Made by a program: the position numbers and the translations under genes. From assembly GCF_029338515.1 (NCBI RefSeq), contig NZ_CP119988.1, forward strand, positions 4,278,001-4,342,000: a DNA stretch of 64,000 nucleotides, given 5' to 3'. Positions 1 through 6,480 of this stretch are shown here, piece by piece (the stretch's first letter is position 1; every line of letters starts with the position of its first letter). Below the pieces are notes generated by a model. That model was not told where the DNA came from. It ran no database searches and was given only the letters and a program-made list of their open reading frames with translations. The DNA comes from Haloglomus litoreum. GTDB taxonomy: Archaea; Halobacteriota; Halobacteria; Halobacteriales; Haloarculaceae.

Positions 1-320
1 CTCAGTTCGGCGATGGCCGTCGGGTTTCCACAGCCCAGGCCCAGGTTCGCTCCGTCCGCGACGCGCTCGAGGTCGTCGGCGGAGTAGCCCAGCGCTTGGG
101 CGTGACTGCCGCTCGGGGCATCGCCACAGCAGGACGACTCGTCCGCCGCGGGGTCGGTACCGGCGACCGAGTCGCGTCCTGTCGACAGGGCACCGCTGCA
201 GCAGGAGTCCCCGTCGCGGTCCGCCGCGATGGTGCCGTACCGCTCTCGCACGGCCTGTCGCTGTTCACTCGGGGAGAGGCCCGCCTCGGCGGTCGATTCG
301 TCGGTGGACTCCCCGGTCAT
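1..320 (-). CDS. arsM: Arsenite S-adenosylmethionine methyltransferase, N-terminal part (runs off the window)
   Basis: The visible 106 residues are the N-terminus of an ArsM-type arsenite methyltransferase, which methylates As(III) using S-adenosylmethionine. The segment ALGYSADDLERV followed by GANLGLGCGNP at about residues 77-100 is the family's entry into the SAM-binding Rossmann fold (glycine-rich motif I). Two CC pairs (residues 40-41 and 64-65) precede it and could help bind As(III). The ATG at 320 overlaps the arsR stop by four bases (ATGA), so the two genes form one translationally coupled operon. The C-terminal part lies beyond base 1. Identity is well supported by the motif and the arsR neighbour. 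Whether the protein methylates or only binds arsenic cannot be seen here. Confidence 0.85.
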   Translation of the reverse strand, partial: MTGESTDESTAEAGLSPSEQRQAVRERYGTIAADRDGDSCCSGALSTGRDSVAGTDPAADESSCCGDAPSGSHAQALGYSADDLERVADGANLGLGCGNPTAIAEL

Positions 321-703
321 AGCACGTCGTCCCTCGTCGTGTCGACCGCCGTCAGGAGCGTCTCGGCACGGGGGGTCGTGGTGTAGTAGCGCCAGCGACC
401 CTCCTTGCGCCGCTCGACGAGTCCTGCCTGATGGAGCGCACTCAGCGCCCGACTCGTGGAACTCTGGTTCACGCCGAGTTCCGGCTCCAGGTCGCAGGCA
501 CAGACCTCCTCGTCCGCCGCGGCGAGGAGGCGGAGGGCCTCGTACCGCGTGTCGTTCGCCAGCGCGGAGAACGTCCGTACGTCGAGTTCCACCTCGTGGT
601 CGGTCAGCTGGTGGGAGACACTCGAACAGCATCCGCCACCCGCGTCCGAGTCGGCCCGCGCATCTCGGCTGTCGACCGTACCGCTGTCCGGGTCGGAGAC
701 CAT
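317..703 (-). CDS. arsR: ArsR-family metal(loid)-responsive transcriptional repressor
   Basis: 128 residues with a winged helix-turn-helix of the ArsR/SmtB class. FSALANDTRYEALRLL at about 45-60 is the family start, and the recognition helix lies in VNQSSTSRALSAL near 78-90. EVCACDL (Cys68 and Cys70) sits where ArsR proteins place the As(III)-binding ELCVCDL motif, and a further Cys pair (25-26) lies in the acidic N-terminal tail. It probably represses its own operon with arsM until arsenite binds. ATG at 703 is chosen because it directly follows the palindromic operator and gives a family-sized protein. The longer upstream reading frame has no ArsR similarity. Confidence 0.9.
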   Translation of the reverse strand: MVSDPDSGTVDSRDARADSDAGGGCCSSVSHQLTDHEVELDVRTFSALANDTRYEALRLLAAADEEVCACDLEPELGVNQSSTSRALSALHQAGLVERRKEGRWRYYTTTPRAETLLTAVDTTRDDVL

Positions 704-708
704 ATTCG

Positions 709-722
709 TATATTCGAATATA
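709..722 (-). promoter_or_regulatory. Perfect 14-bp palindrome, probable ArsR operator
   Basis: TATATTCGAATATA is a perfect inverted repeat lying 5 bp upstream of the arsR start codon, in an AT-rich patch (about 701-730) within a GC-rich region. With such short spacing it would overlap the transcription start or downstream promoter, which suits a repressor. Assignment to ArsR is inferred from position and symmetry. Confidence 0.65.
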
Positions 723-870
723 AGAATGTAAGCGTTTCGGCGCCTGGCCGTCCGATACCGGATTTCGGCTCGCTGGAGTATCCTCTCGGCCCCCCTCACG
801 GCTGAAGCGGGGGCTTCCGCCTTGCATATCTCCAAGAACACAAGCCGGACCCGACCGCCGACCCCCGAAC

Positions 871-1107
871 TCAGGCCCTCGTGATCTCGACGTGCCACTC
901 CCCGGGGGCCGGTTTGGCCGTCTCGTGCTCGAAGCCGCGGTCCTCGAGCACACCGTAGAGCGGCTCCGGCTCGAAGCTGTTGATCAGCAGCAGCGACTCC
1001 CCGTCGGGCAGTTCGTCGAGCGCGGCCATGATGTCCTCGAACGGCTCGCCGTCGATCGCCCGCGCGTCCAGTTCCCTGTCCGGGTCGTCGAATCCTTCCG
1101 AGCGCAT
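871..1107 (-). CDS. Single-domain DUF2249 protein
   Basis: A 78-residue acidic protein consisting of one DUF2249 domain: an ARAIDGEPFEDIMAALDEL-like opening, a central SLLLINSFEPEPLYGVLEDRG segment (in place of the commoner NDHDPKPLY) and a closing PGEWHVEITRA strand. DUF2249 domains have no firmly established biochemical role but are frequent near respiratory and nitrogen-oxide genes in haloarchaea (recalled knowledge). It is divergent from the four-domain DUF2249 gene at 1316. A CGAT-N4-TTCG box at 1145-1156 lies 37 bp before the start, and a TATA-like GCATAGTT sits between box and start. Family call is firm, function unknown. Confidence 0.85.
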   Translation of the reverse strand: MRSEGFDDPDRELDARAIDGEPFEDIMAALDELPDGESLLLINSFEPEPLYGVLEDRGFEHETAKPAPGEWHVEITRA

Positions 1108-1144
1108 ACCCGACCGTCGGCACGGGTCGAACTATGCGTTCGCC

Positions 1145-1156
1145 CGATGATGTTCG
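1145..1156 (-). promoter_or_regulatory. CGAA-N4-TTCG family box for the DUF2249 gene
   Basis: CGATGATGTTCG, one mismatch from the CGAA-N4-TTCG inverted repeat found in front of seven other genes in the first 9 kb. The gap to the start codon at 1107 is 37 bp. A TATA-like element (GCATAGTT on the minus strand, about 1131-1138) lies directly downstream, so the box sits just upstream of the basal promoter, an activator-type position. Confidence 0.6.
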
Positions 1157-1261
1157 TGCCGGGCGAGACCTCGGTAGCTGCCGGCTCGAACCCGAAGGGC
1201 AGTCGCCTCTGCGACCGTCCCGCCGTCGGACCCCCGACTCGACCACCGTCGAGTTCGATGC

Positions 1262-1273
1262 CGAAGCGATTCG
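1262..1273 (+). promoter_or_regulatory. CGAA-N4-TTCG box for the four-domain DUF2249 gene
   Basis: CGAAGCGATTCG is a perfect match to the shared inverted repeat. It ends 42 bp before the ATG at 1316, and a TATA-like GTAATACG follows at about 1281-1288. Confidence 0.7.
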
Positions 1274-1315
1274 GCACCGGGGTAATACGTCCGCTGCGAG
1301 AACAGGGAGGCCGAG

Positions 1316-2410
1316 ATGGGAACCGAACTCGAGTTACGGGATCGCGCGAGGGAAGAGTACCGCGAACTACTGTTCGACGCGCTGACGGACGCGGATGTCG
1401 GAGAGACCATCGAGATCGTGGCGGATCGAGACCTCGACGTCCACCTCGTTCGGTATCAGATCGAGCGCGACAGGGGCCTGGAGTGGACGTACGCGGACCC
1501 CGATGACGAACCGAGGGAGTTGCAGGTGACGAAAGGCGCCACGCTGGACGGCGACCTCGGGGCCATCGACGTCCGTGACCTGCGACCCCAGCGGCGACAC
1601 CAGGCGCTGCTCACCACCTTCGACGAACTCGAGGTCGGCGAGGGGTTCGTCCTCGTCAACGACCACGACCCGAAGCCGCTGTATCACGAGCTCAAGTCGA
1701 TGCACGGCGACGTGATCGACTGGGAATACAGGAGCCGCGGCTCCGATGGGTGGCGCGTCGAGGTCGTCAGGACTGCCGAATCGGATGCCGTCGACACGGA
1801 CGTCGTCACGCGGTACGACGTCCGGGAGATCCCCAAGGAGGAACGACACCCGACGATCCACCACCGGTACGGGATGATCCCCGAGGGCGGGACGCTGGAG
1901 CTGATCGCCCCGCACGAGCCGCGGCCGCTCCACCGGGAGTTCCACCAGCGATACGGCGACTCGTTCTCCTGGGCGGTCCTCGAGGAGGAACCGGGGCGCT
2001 GTCGCGTGCACATCACGAAGGGCGACGAACCCGACGGGGACGTCGAATCGAGCGGTTCCACGGACGCGGACGCGGAGGAGGTGGCGACCGGAGCGGCGCC
2101 GGACGACGGGACAGTCGAGGTCATCGAGGAACTGGACGTCCGGGACCTCCCACCCGCCCGGCGCCACGAGCGAATCTTCGACGGATACGCCGACCTCGAA
2201 GCCGGTACCGGCTTCGTCCTCGTCAACGATCACGACCCCAAGCCGCTGTACCACCAGTTCGAGGCCGAGGCGGGACCGGAGTTCCGCTGGGAGTATCGGC
2301 AGAAGGAGCCCGGCGAGTTCAGGGTGTTGATCGGCAAGTCCGACGGGGGCGACCGCGACGCGGCCGTGGGCCGAGAGCCCACGGCGGACGGACCGGAGCC
2401 GCCGTTCTGA
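1316..2410 (+). CDS. Four-domain tandem DUF2249 protein
   Basis: 364 residues containing four DUF2249-like units at about 1-73, 83-152, 166-236 and 273-341, separated by short acidic linkers (the longest, at about 237-272, is rich in Asp, Glu, Ser and Ala). Units 2-4 each begin with a DVRxL/IP-type strand followed by an RRH or ERH segment. Units 2 and 4 share the identical core NDHDPKPLYH, unit 3 has APHEPRPLH, and unit 1 is the most diverged (ADRDLDVHLV). The repeated His/Asp core could bind a metal or a small ligand, but this is inference. It is transcribed divergently from the single-domain DUF2249 gene, and both carry the same upstream box. The ATG at 1316 fits the promoter spacing. Confidence 0.85.
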   Translation: MGTELELRDRAREEYRELLFDALTDADVGETIEIVADRDLDVHLVRYQIERDRGLEWTYADPDDEPRELQVTKGATLDGDLGAIDVRDLRPQRRHQALLTTFDELEVGEGFVLVNDHDPKPLYHELKSMHGDVIDWEYRSRGSDGWRVEVVRTAESDAVDTDVVTRYDVREIPKEERHPTIHHRYGMIPEGGTLELIAPHEPRPLHREFHQRYGDSFSWAVLEEEPGRCRVHITKGDEPDGDVESSGSTDADAEEVATGAAPDDGTVEVIEELDVRDLPPARRHERIFDGYADLEAGTGFVLVNDHDPKPLYHQFEAEAGPEFRWEYRQKEPGEFRVLIGKSDGGDRDAAVGREPTADGPEPPF

Positions 2411-2564
2411 CCGGGGTCAACGCCACCTCCTCCGCCCCTTCGGATTCGTACCGGGAGCTGACCGACGGTGTGACGCACAGCTGGGAGAACACCACAGCTT
2501 CGGCCGTGGGAAGAGGTCGGGGCGCGCCACACGGGTCGAACTCGAACGCGACAGCTGTCCGGGA

Positions 2565-2576
2565 CGAAGGCATTCG
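2565..2576 (+). promoter_or_regulatory. CGAA-N4-TTCG box for the HTH regulator gene
   Basis: CGAAGGCATTCG is a perfect inverted-repeat match ending 38 bp before the ATG at 2615. The spacing equals that at the other regulon members and so supports ATG 2615 rather than the in-frame GTG at 2594. Confidence 0.68.
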
Positions 2577-2614
2577 GGGCCACGCTTTCCCGTGTGGACG
2601 GAACACCGCGTGGT

Positions 2615-3082
2615 ATGTCCTCGGAACCACAGATAGGGACGGCCCCATCGCCCGCACCCTCACTGGTGGACATCGAGCGGGGCGCGGCACGCTACCTCTT
2701 CGCCATCGCCGTCCTTTCGCGCTCCGGGACGGGCCGGGTCACGACCGGCGAACTCCACGAACACCTGGGCGTGGCCCAACCAAGCGTCTCCGGGATGGTG
2801 TCGAAGCTCGACGACCGTGGGCTGGTCGACTACGAGAGGTACCAGGGCGTGACGCTCACCGACCGGGGCGAGGCCCTCGCCAGGCAGGTCGGCTGGCGGC
2901 TCTGTGTCGTCTCCACCTTCTTCGACTCGGAGCTGGATACGACGCTCGACGACAGGGTGGCGTTCGACATCGGCTTCGTGCTGCCGGAGCGTGGGGTACG
3001 CCGGCTCCGGGAACTCGTCGGGTCGGCATGTCTGGGGCGCTGCCCGGAGGCGAACGGTGAGGCCGAGCGGTGCGTGGCCTGA
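2615..3082 (+). CDS. DtxR/MarR-like winged-helix transcriptional regulator
   Basis: 155 residues. A winged helix-turn-helix occupies roughly residues 22-85: RYLFAIAVLSRSGTGRVTTGELHEHLGVAQPSVSG is split by a turn, followed by MVSKLDDRGLVDYERY and a wing ending in LTDRGEALARQV. This order and the phrase GVTLTDRGE are typical of DtxR/MntR metal-dependent repressors. The C-terminal part (about 95-155) ends with two Cys residues near SACLGRC. It could sense iron, manganese or redox state. A DtxR-type box lies 500 bp downstream at 3567, before the cupin pair. The start at ATG 2615 is preferred over GTG 2594 because of the upstream box spacing. MarR is an alternative family label. Confidence 0.7.
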   Translation: MSSEPQIGTAPSPAPSLVDIERGAARYLFAIAVLSRSGTGRVTTGELHEHLGVAQPSVSGMVSKLDDRGLVDYERYQGVTLTDRGEALARQVGWRLCVVSTFFDSELDTTLDDRVAFDIGFVLPERGVRRLRELVGSACLGRCPEANGEAERCVA

Positions 3083-3157
3083 ACGGGGACGCGAGCGTAT
3101 CGCGACGGTCCGGCTGCCGACCGGAGGCCAGCGACGGTTCCCCGTCGAGAGACGGGG

Positions 3158-3442
3158 TCACTCCGGATCCAGCGTGACGAAGTACGGCCCGTCCCAGTCG
3201 GTCACCCACTCCGGGGCTGCCGGGTGGTCCCGGAGCCGGTTCGCCTCGTACGATTCGTTCTCGAAGGGCTGGCCCGATGGGTCGGTTCCATCGGCCCACG
3301 GAACCGTGAAGCTGACCGGGTCTCGGTCGTCGGTCGGAATCAGCTGTTTCCGTCCCCGTTCGTGGGCCTTGCCGCCCGAATCGACCCACTCCTGGGGATG
3401 GAACGTCACCTGGATACCCGACCCGGATTCGACCTCGGACAT
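3158..3442 (-). CDS. Conserved hypothetical protein, 94 residues
   Basis: An acidic soluble protein without a recognised domain. It opens with GSGIQVTFHPQEWVDSGG, contains RGRKQLIPTDDRDPVSFTVPWADG and ends with APEWVTDWDGPYFVTLDPE. Trp and aromatic residues are unusually frequent for its size, and there is no signal peptide or membrane segment. Its promoter carries two boxes of the shared CGAA-N4-TTCG family (3480-3491 and 3509-3520), placing it in the same regulon as the oxidase and DUF2249 genes. The ATG at 3442 is supported by the 37-bp box spacing. No function is proposed. Confidence 0.75.
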   Translation of the reverse strand: MSEVESGSGIQVTFHPQEWVDSGGKAHERGRKQLIPTDDRDPVSFTVPWADGTDPSGQPFENESYEANRLRDHPAAPEWVTDWDGPYFVTLDPE

Positions 3443-3479
3443 ACGGGGAGGAGAGGACCTCCGGACTTGGCTCCCCGGG

Positions 3480-3491
3480 CGAAGGTGTTCG
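3480..3491 (-). promoter_or_regulatory. CGAA-N4-TTCG box, proximal site of the 3158-3442 gene
   Basis: CGAAGGTGTTCG, a perfect match to the half-sites, 37 bp upstream of the minus-strand start at 3442. Confidence 0.65.
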
Positions 3492-3508
3492 GGCGAGTAG
3501 AACGGAGT

Positions 3509-3520
3509 GGAACATGTTCG
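3509..3520 (-). promoter_or_regulatory. CGAA-N4-TTCG family box, distal site
   Basis: GGAACATGTTCG, one mismatch in the first half-site and a symmetric GAACATGTTC core. It lies 17 bp beyond the proximal site, the only promoter here with two adjacent boxes. It is 123 bp from the cupin gene on the other side, too far for the usual spacing. Confidence 0.5.
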
Positions 3521-3566
3521 GACCAACGCTTTTCCTCCGTCTCGTCCCACCCGAACCCGTATGCAT

Positions 3567-3580
3567 CTAGGTAGACCTAA
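3567..3580 (+). promoter_or_regulatory. DtxR-type operator upstream of the cupin pair
   Basis: CTAGGTAGACCTAA differs at one base from the TTAGG-N4-CCTAA form recalled for DtxR/IdeR-like metal-dependent regulators. It lies 63 bp before the cupin start at 3644. With a DtxR-like regulator gene 500 bp away, metal-dependent control of the cupins is a reasonable inference. Confidence 0.5.
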
Positions 3581-3643
3581 ACCGGTAGGGCGGGACCGCA
3601 TCATCGATCGCCCCGGTTCACCGGGGAGGCGGTGGGGGAAGAT

Positions 3644-4024
3644 ATGACGGCGACCGACTTCGACGCGGAGCGCTCGTACGACGACGGGCAGTTCTCCGCG
3701 GTCGAGGTGTTCCGCAGCGACCGGATGAAGGTCGTCTGCGGGTATTTCGAACCCGGGCAGTTCATCCCGGTCCACGCCCCGTCCAGCGACGTGGCGATCC
3801 ACGTTCGCTCGGGGACCGGACTCGTCCGCGACGGCGACGAGGAGCACCGCGTCGAACCGGGCGACGTGGTCGTCGTCGAGGCAGAGGCCGACCGGGGTGT
3901 CAGAGCCGACGCCGACACGCGGCTGGAGGCCCTCCTCGTCACCGCACCGCCGCCGACCGACGCCGAACACGGACCGGTCCGCGAGGGACTCCGGCGGAAC
4001 GAGTTCGACCCACACGACCAATGA
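3644..4024 (+). CDS. Cupin-domain protein (first of a pair)
   Basis: 126 residues with one small cupin barrel. FEPGQFIPVHAPSSDVAIHVRSGTGLVRDGDEEHRVEPGDVVVVEA spans both cupin motifs, but the first motif has only one of the usual two histidines (PVHAPSSD). Metal binding may therefore be altered or lost. The ATG at 3644 is preferred over GTG 3632, as it follows a purine-rich GGGGAAG. The stop overlaps the next cupin start by four bases (ATGA), so both are translated together. Likely a small-molecule-binding or sensing protein under DtxR-type control. No substrate can be assigned. Confidence 0.75.
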   Translation: MTATDFDAERSYDDGQFSAVEVFRSDRMKVVCGYFEPGQFIPVHAPSSDVAIHVRSGTGLVRDGDEEHRVEPGDVVVVEAEADRGVRADADTRLEALLVTAPPPTDAEHGPVREGLRRNEFDPHDQ

Positions 4025-4326
4025 CCACGATCCACGATCTCGACGAACTGAAGGGACAGCCCCACGCGAACGTCTTCCCCGACGCGGAGCCGAAGACGGT
4101 CAGACTCACGCTCGACGCCGGGGGAGAGGTCGCTCCCCACAGTCACCCGGGCAGGGAGATCGTCCTCTACCTGATCGAGGGACGGATCGAGTTACAGGTC
4201 GGGGAGGAGACGGACGAACTGACTGCGGGCGACATCGCCCGATTCGACGGCGATCAGGAGATCTCGCCCCGGGCCATCGAAGCGAGCACCGCGCTGATCG
4301 TCCTCGCACCCCGATCGGACGACTGA
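4021..4326 (+). CDS. Cupin-domain protein (second of a pair)
   Basis: 101 residues forming a single cupin_2-type barrel. LDAGGEVAPHSHPGREIVLYLIEGRIELQVG contains the HSH...E metal-binding pattern of motif 1, and ELTAGDIARFDGDQEISPRAIE holds motif 2, in which the usual His is absent. Unlike its partner it keeps the canonical first-motif histidines. It is coupled to the upstream cupin by an ATGA overlap. Such pairs may form a heteromeric sensor or isomerase, but no reaction is evident. Confidence 0.8.
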   Translation: MTTIHDLDELKGQPHANVFPDAEPKTVRLTLDAGGEVAPHSHPGREIVLYLIEGRIELQVGEETDELTAGDIARFDGDQEISPRAIEASTALIVLAPRSDD

Positions 4327-4391
4327 CCGGGAGCCGTCCGAACACGGAGCCAGCGACACGGCCGACAACCGGATCGCCAGCCCGGAGGATC

Positions 4392-5765
4392 TCACCGCGA
4401 CGACTCGCCGGCCGAGACCTCCTCCGCAGGCGTCGGTTCCCGGCGCGGGTCGAGTGCCCCGAGCAGGATGCGGCCGACGGAGTGTGGACTGTGCTCGTGG
4501 ATGACCAGCAGCATGTTCGTACCGAACACGAGAACCCCGATGCTCACCAGCACGCCGCCGATGCCCTGGATGGTCGCCGGGAGCCGGAGCCACTCAGCCG
4601 CGACGAGGGCGACCAGCCCGGTCACCAGCAGCGCCGCGTCGGCCACCGCCAGCCGGTCGTCGTAGAGGTCGTCGATCATCGGCACCTCCTCGAGCCCCAG
4701 CAGGTCGCTGTACCGGTGGACCCAGATGATGAACGGGACGATGTGGTACAGCGTCCCGAGGACGACGAAGCCGACGGCGCCGAGGACGAGGAGGTGGACC
4801 GCGCCGGGCGCGCCGAGCCGGTGTGCCGGTGCGGTCGGCGCCCGCAACCACGCCGGCGCCGTGATGAGCGCCCAGGCGAGTAACCCCGGCGCGGCGACCG
4901 CGTACCGCGTGTGCATCGGCGTCCAGTCGACCTGCATCTCGTAGAGCCGCCGCGCGAGTATCGTCCCGACGGCGAGTGCCGCCGCCAGGACGAGCGCGGC
5001 ACCGACCCGTGCGACGAACACCGCGTCGACCAGCCGCCCGAGTGCCAGGAGCACGACCCCGGCCGGATGTCCGACCTCCTCGACCGGTCGGAGGTACTCG
5101 TCAATCCCGTGGAGCTCGGTCTGGGTGAACATCGTTCCGAGCTGGTAGAGGGCGCCGTAGACGGTCGTCAGGACGGCGCCGAAGACCGCGAGCGTCGCGT
5201 GGGTCCCCACGACGTTGGTACGGCTGACGAACCCGCCCGTGAACAGCGGCCGCGTGAACCCCACCGCGAGGAGGAATCCCAGCACGGTGAGGGCGGCGAA
5301 GAAGCCCAGAGCGAGCAGGAAATGTCGTTCGGTCACGTCGTAGGACTCGACCGTGGCCAGCGTCCGGGCGATGTTGTAGACGAACGTCCAGAATCCCGCG
5401 AGCATGAGCCCGCCGAACGGAATCAGCCACCCCGTCGACCCGAGGACCAGCCCGGTGACGAACCCGACCAGCCCGATGACGACGAGCACCAGCTGGAGGT
5501 TCGCGAGTCGGCGCGAGTGCAGGGTGAGCCCCGACCAGACGGGGACGAACTGGGTCATCGCACCCATGATCGTGACGCAGATCCACCCCGCCAGCAGCAG
5601 ATGGACGTGCGCGAGCGTTCCCAGCCCGGGGACGGCGTCGACGGCGAGCCCGAGCCCCACCAGGACGCCGCCGAGCAGGAACCCGAGTCCCACGACGAAG
5701 TGCCGCAGCGGGACCGTCATCGGCGGCTGCTGGTCCGTCTCGACACTCCCCGGAATCGCGCCCAT
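4392..5765 (-). CDS. Heme-copper-oxidase-subunit-I-like multi-pass membrane protein
   Basis: 457 residues with about 12 predicted membrane helices. Conserved helix histidines include HVH in LGTLAHVHLLLAGWI (second helix), THATLAVFG (sixth), GAVHLLVLG and LYHIVPFIIWVHRYSD (ninth region). The pattern resembles truncated CcoN/NorB-like or NnrS-like proteins often annotated as cbb3-type subunit I. The full catalytic set of a heme-copper oxidase (an HPEVY-type motif and an adjacent HH pair) is absent, so terminal oxidase or NO reductase activity is doubtful. A heme-binding electron carrier or NO-related membrane protein is possible. A CGAACATGTTCA box precedes the start by 39 bp, as for coxA. Confidence 0.65.
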   Translation of the reverse strand: MGAIPGSVETDQQPPMTVPLRHFVVGLGFLLGGVLVGLGLAVDAVPGLGTLAHVHLLLAGWICVTIMGAMTQFVPVWSGLTLHSRRLANLQLVLVVIGLVGFVTGLVLGSTGWLIPFGGLMLAGFWTFVYNIARTLATVESYDVTERHFLLALGFFAALTVLGFLLAVGFTRPLFTGGFVSRTNVVGTHATLAVFGAVLTTVYGALYQLGTMFTQTELHGIDEYLRPVEEVGHPAGVVLLALGRLVDAVFVARVGAALVLAAALAVGTILARRLYEMQVDWTPMHTRYAVAAPGLLAWALITAPAWLRAPTAPAHRLGAPGAVHLLVLGAVGFVVLGTLYHIVPFIIWVHRYSDLLGLEEVPMIDDLYDDRLAVADAALLVTGLVALVAAEWLRLPATIQGIGGVLVSIGVLVFGTNMLLVIHEHSPHSVGRILLGALDPRREPTPAEEVSAGESSR

Positions 5766-5804
5766 ACCTCACGGTACGGTGCCGACGCCCCCTGCGTGCA
5801 TCCC

Positions 5805-5816
5805 CGAACATGTTCA
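5805..5816 (-). promoter_or_regulatory. CGAA-N4-TTCG family box for the oxidase-like membrane protein gene
   Basis: CGAACATGTTCA, one mismatch in the second half-site, 39 bp upstream of the ATG at 5765. The CATG spacer makes GAACATGTTC fully symmetric, as at 3509 and 8980. Confidence 0.6.
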
Positions 5817-6182
5817 CGACCGAACCGGAGGCACCCGGATATCGTCGAACGAGGGCGTGAAGCGAACGAGTGCGGCCGGGCGGCGACCCGGGAACGGGGC
5901 GGGACGGCGAATCGATTCGGGGATGCCTTTTACCCGCCGTGGCAGGTAGCCCCGACTGGCCGACCGGTGAGACGCGACCGCTGGCGGTCGTGCTGCTCCT
6001 CCGTACCCGGCCGACTGCCGACGATACGCGGCGGCCGGACACGGCCCACGCCCCGAGCCGAGCGGTCGGGGCCGGCACGCCGTCCGGTCGTCACGCTTCG
6101 GGTCCACGCGGTCGTCGGCACCGGATCACGGTCGGTCTCGAGTACTCCTCCCTTCCGACACCGGATAGCGACCGGGCTGGGC
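5817..6182. other. Intergenic region with an orphan CGAA-N4-TTCG box
   Basis: No convincing protein gene was found in these 366 bases; the open frames crossing it have Arg/Pro-rich, non-haloarchaeal composition. A perfect box at 5908-5919 is followed on the plus strand by GCCTTTTACCCGCC, similar to the CCCTTTACCGCC that follows the coxA box. A promoter for a short untranslated RNA or a lost gene is possible. Confidence 0.4.
5908..5919 (+). promoter_or_regulatory. Orphan CGAA-N4-TTCG box
   Basis: CGAATCGATTCG is fully palindromic and matches both half-sites. No start codon lies at the expected 37-42 bp on either strand, so its target is unknown. Confidence 0.4.
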
Positions 6183-6362
6183 TCAGGCACTCGGGCCGCC
6201 CGTCCAGGTCCAGACCACGCTCTGGAGCGACTTCGCCGCGAAGTAGCCGACGAGAGCCCACAGGGCCGCCGCATCCGGTCCCTGCACCAGGAGCCCCACG
6301 ATCGAACACAGGCCGGCAGCCACGAGTCCGGGACGACGCTGCACCGACGAGCGCAGTTGCAT
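6183..6362 (-). CDS. Small membrane protein, 59 residues
   Basis: The frame encodes a basic N-terminus (MQLRSSVQRRPG), a hydrophobic segment (LVAAGLCSIVGLLVQG), a short turn with an Asp, a second hydrophobic segment (AALWALVGYFAAKSL) and the Trp-rich end SVVWTWTGGPSA. It thus looks like a two-helix membrane protein. The start is strongly supported because a perfect CGAATCCGTTCG box lies exactly 38 bp upstream (6401-6412), as for the neighbouring regulon genes. It could be a small accessory or assembly subunit for the oxidase encoded nearby; that role is inference. No homologous family was recognised. Confidence 0.65.
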   Translation of the reverse strand: MQLRSSVQRRPGLVAAGLCSIVGLLVQGPDAAALWALVGYFAAKSLQSVVWTWTGGPSA

Positions 6363-6400
6363 GTGCTCACGGTGGCGGTGCTCCGGGTTGGGGTTTCGTC

Positions 6401-6412
6401 CGAATCCGTTCG
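6401..6412 (-). promoter_or_regulatory. CGAA-N4-TTCG box for the 59-residue membrane protein gene
   Basis: CGAATCCGTTCG, a perfect half-site match, 38 bp upstream of the minus-strand ATG at 6362. It lies 18 bp from the oppositely used box at 6431, so the two genes are divergently transcribed from paired boxes. Confidence 0.62.
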
Positions 6413-6430
6413 GGTCCTCCCTCCCCTACA

Positions 6431-6442
6431 CGAACATCTTCG
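6431..6442 (+). promoter_or_regulatory. CGAA-N4-TTCG box for the MIP18-like gene
   Basis: CGAACATCTTCG, a perfect half-site match, 38 bp before the ATG at 6481. The spacing selects ATG 6481 over the in-frame ATG at 6361. Confidence 0.6.
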
Positions 6443-6480
6443 GCGACAGGTGGACGCTGGCCGACGGCGTACGCCCGTCC

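Noticed and set aside
1128-1142. CGAAC-N5-GTTCG inverted repeat upstream of the DUF2249 gene
   Set aside because: Spacing between half-sites and distance to the start differ from the regulon set; the box at 1145-1156 fits the spacing instead.
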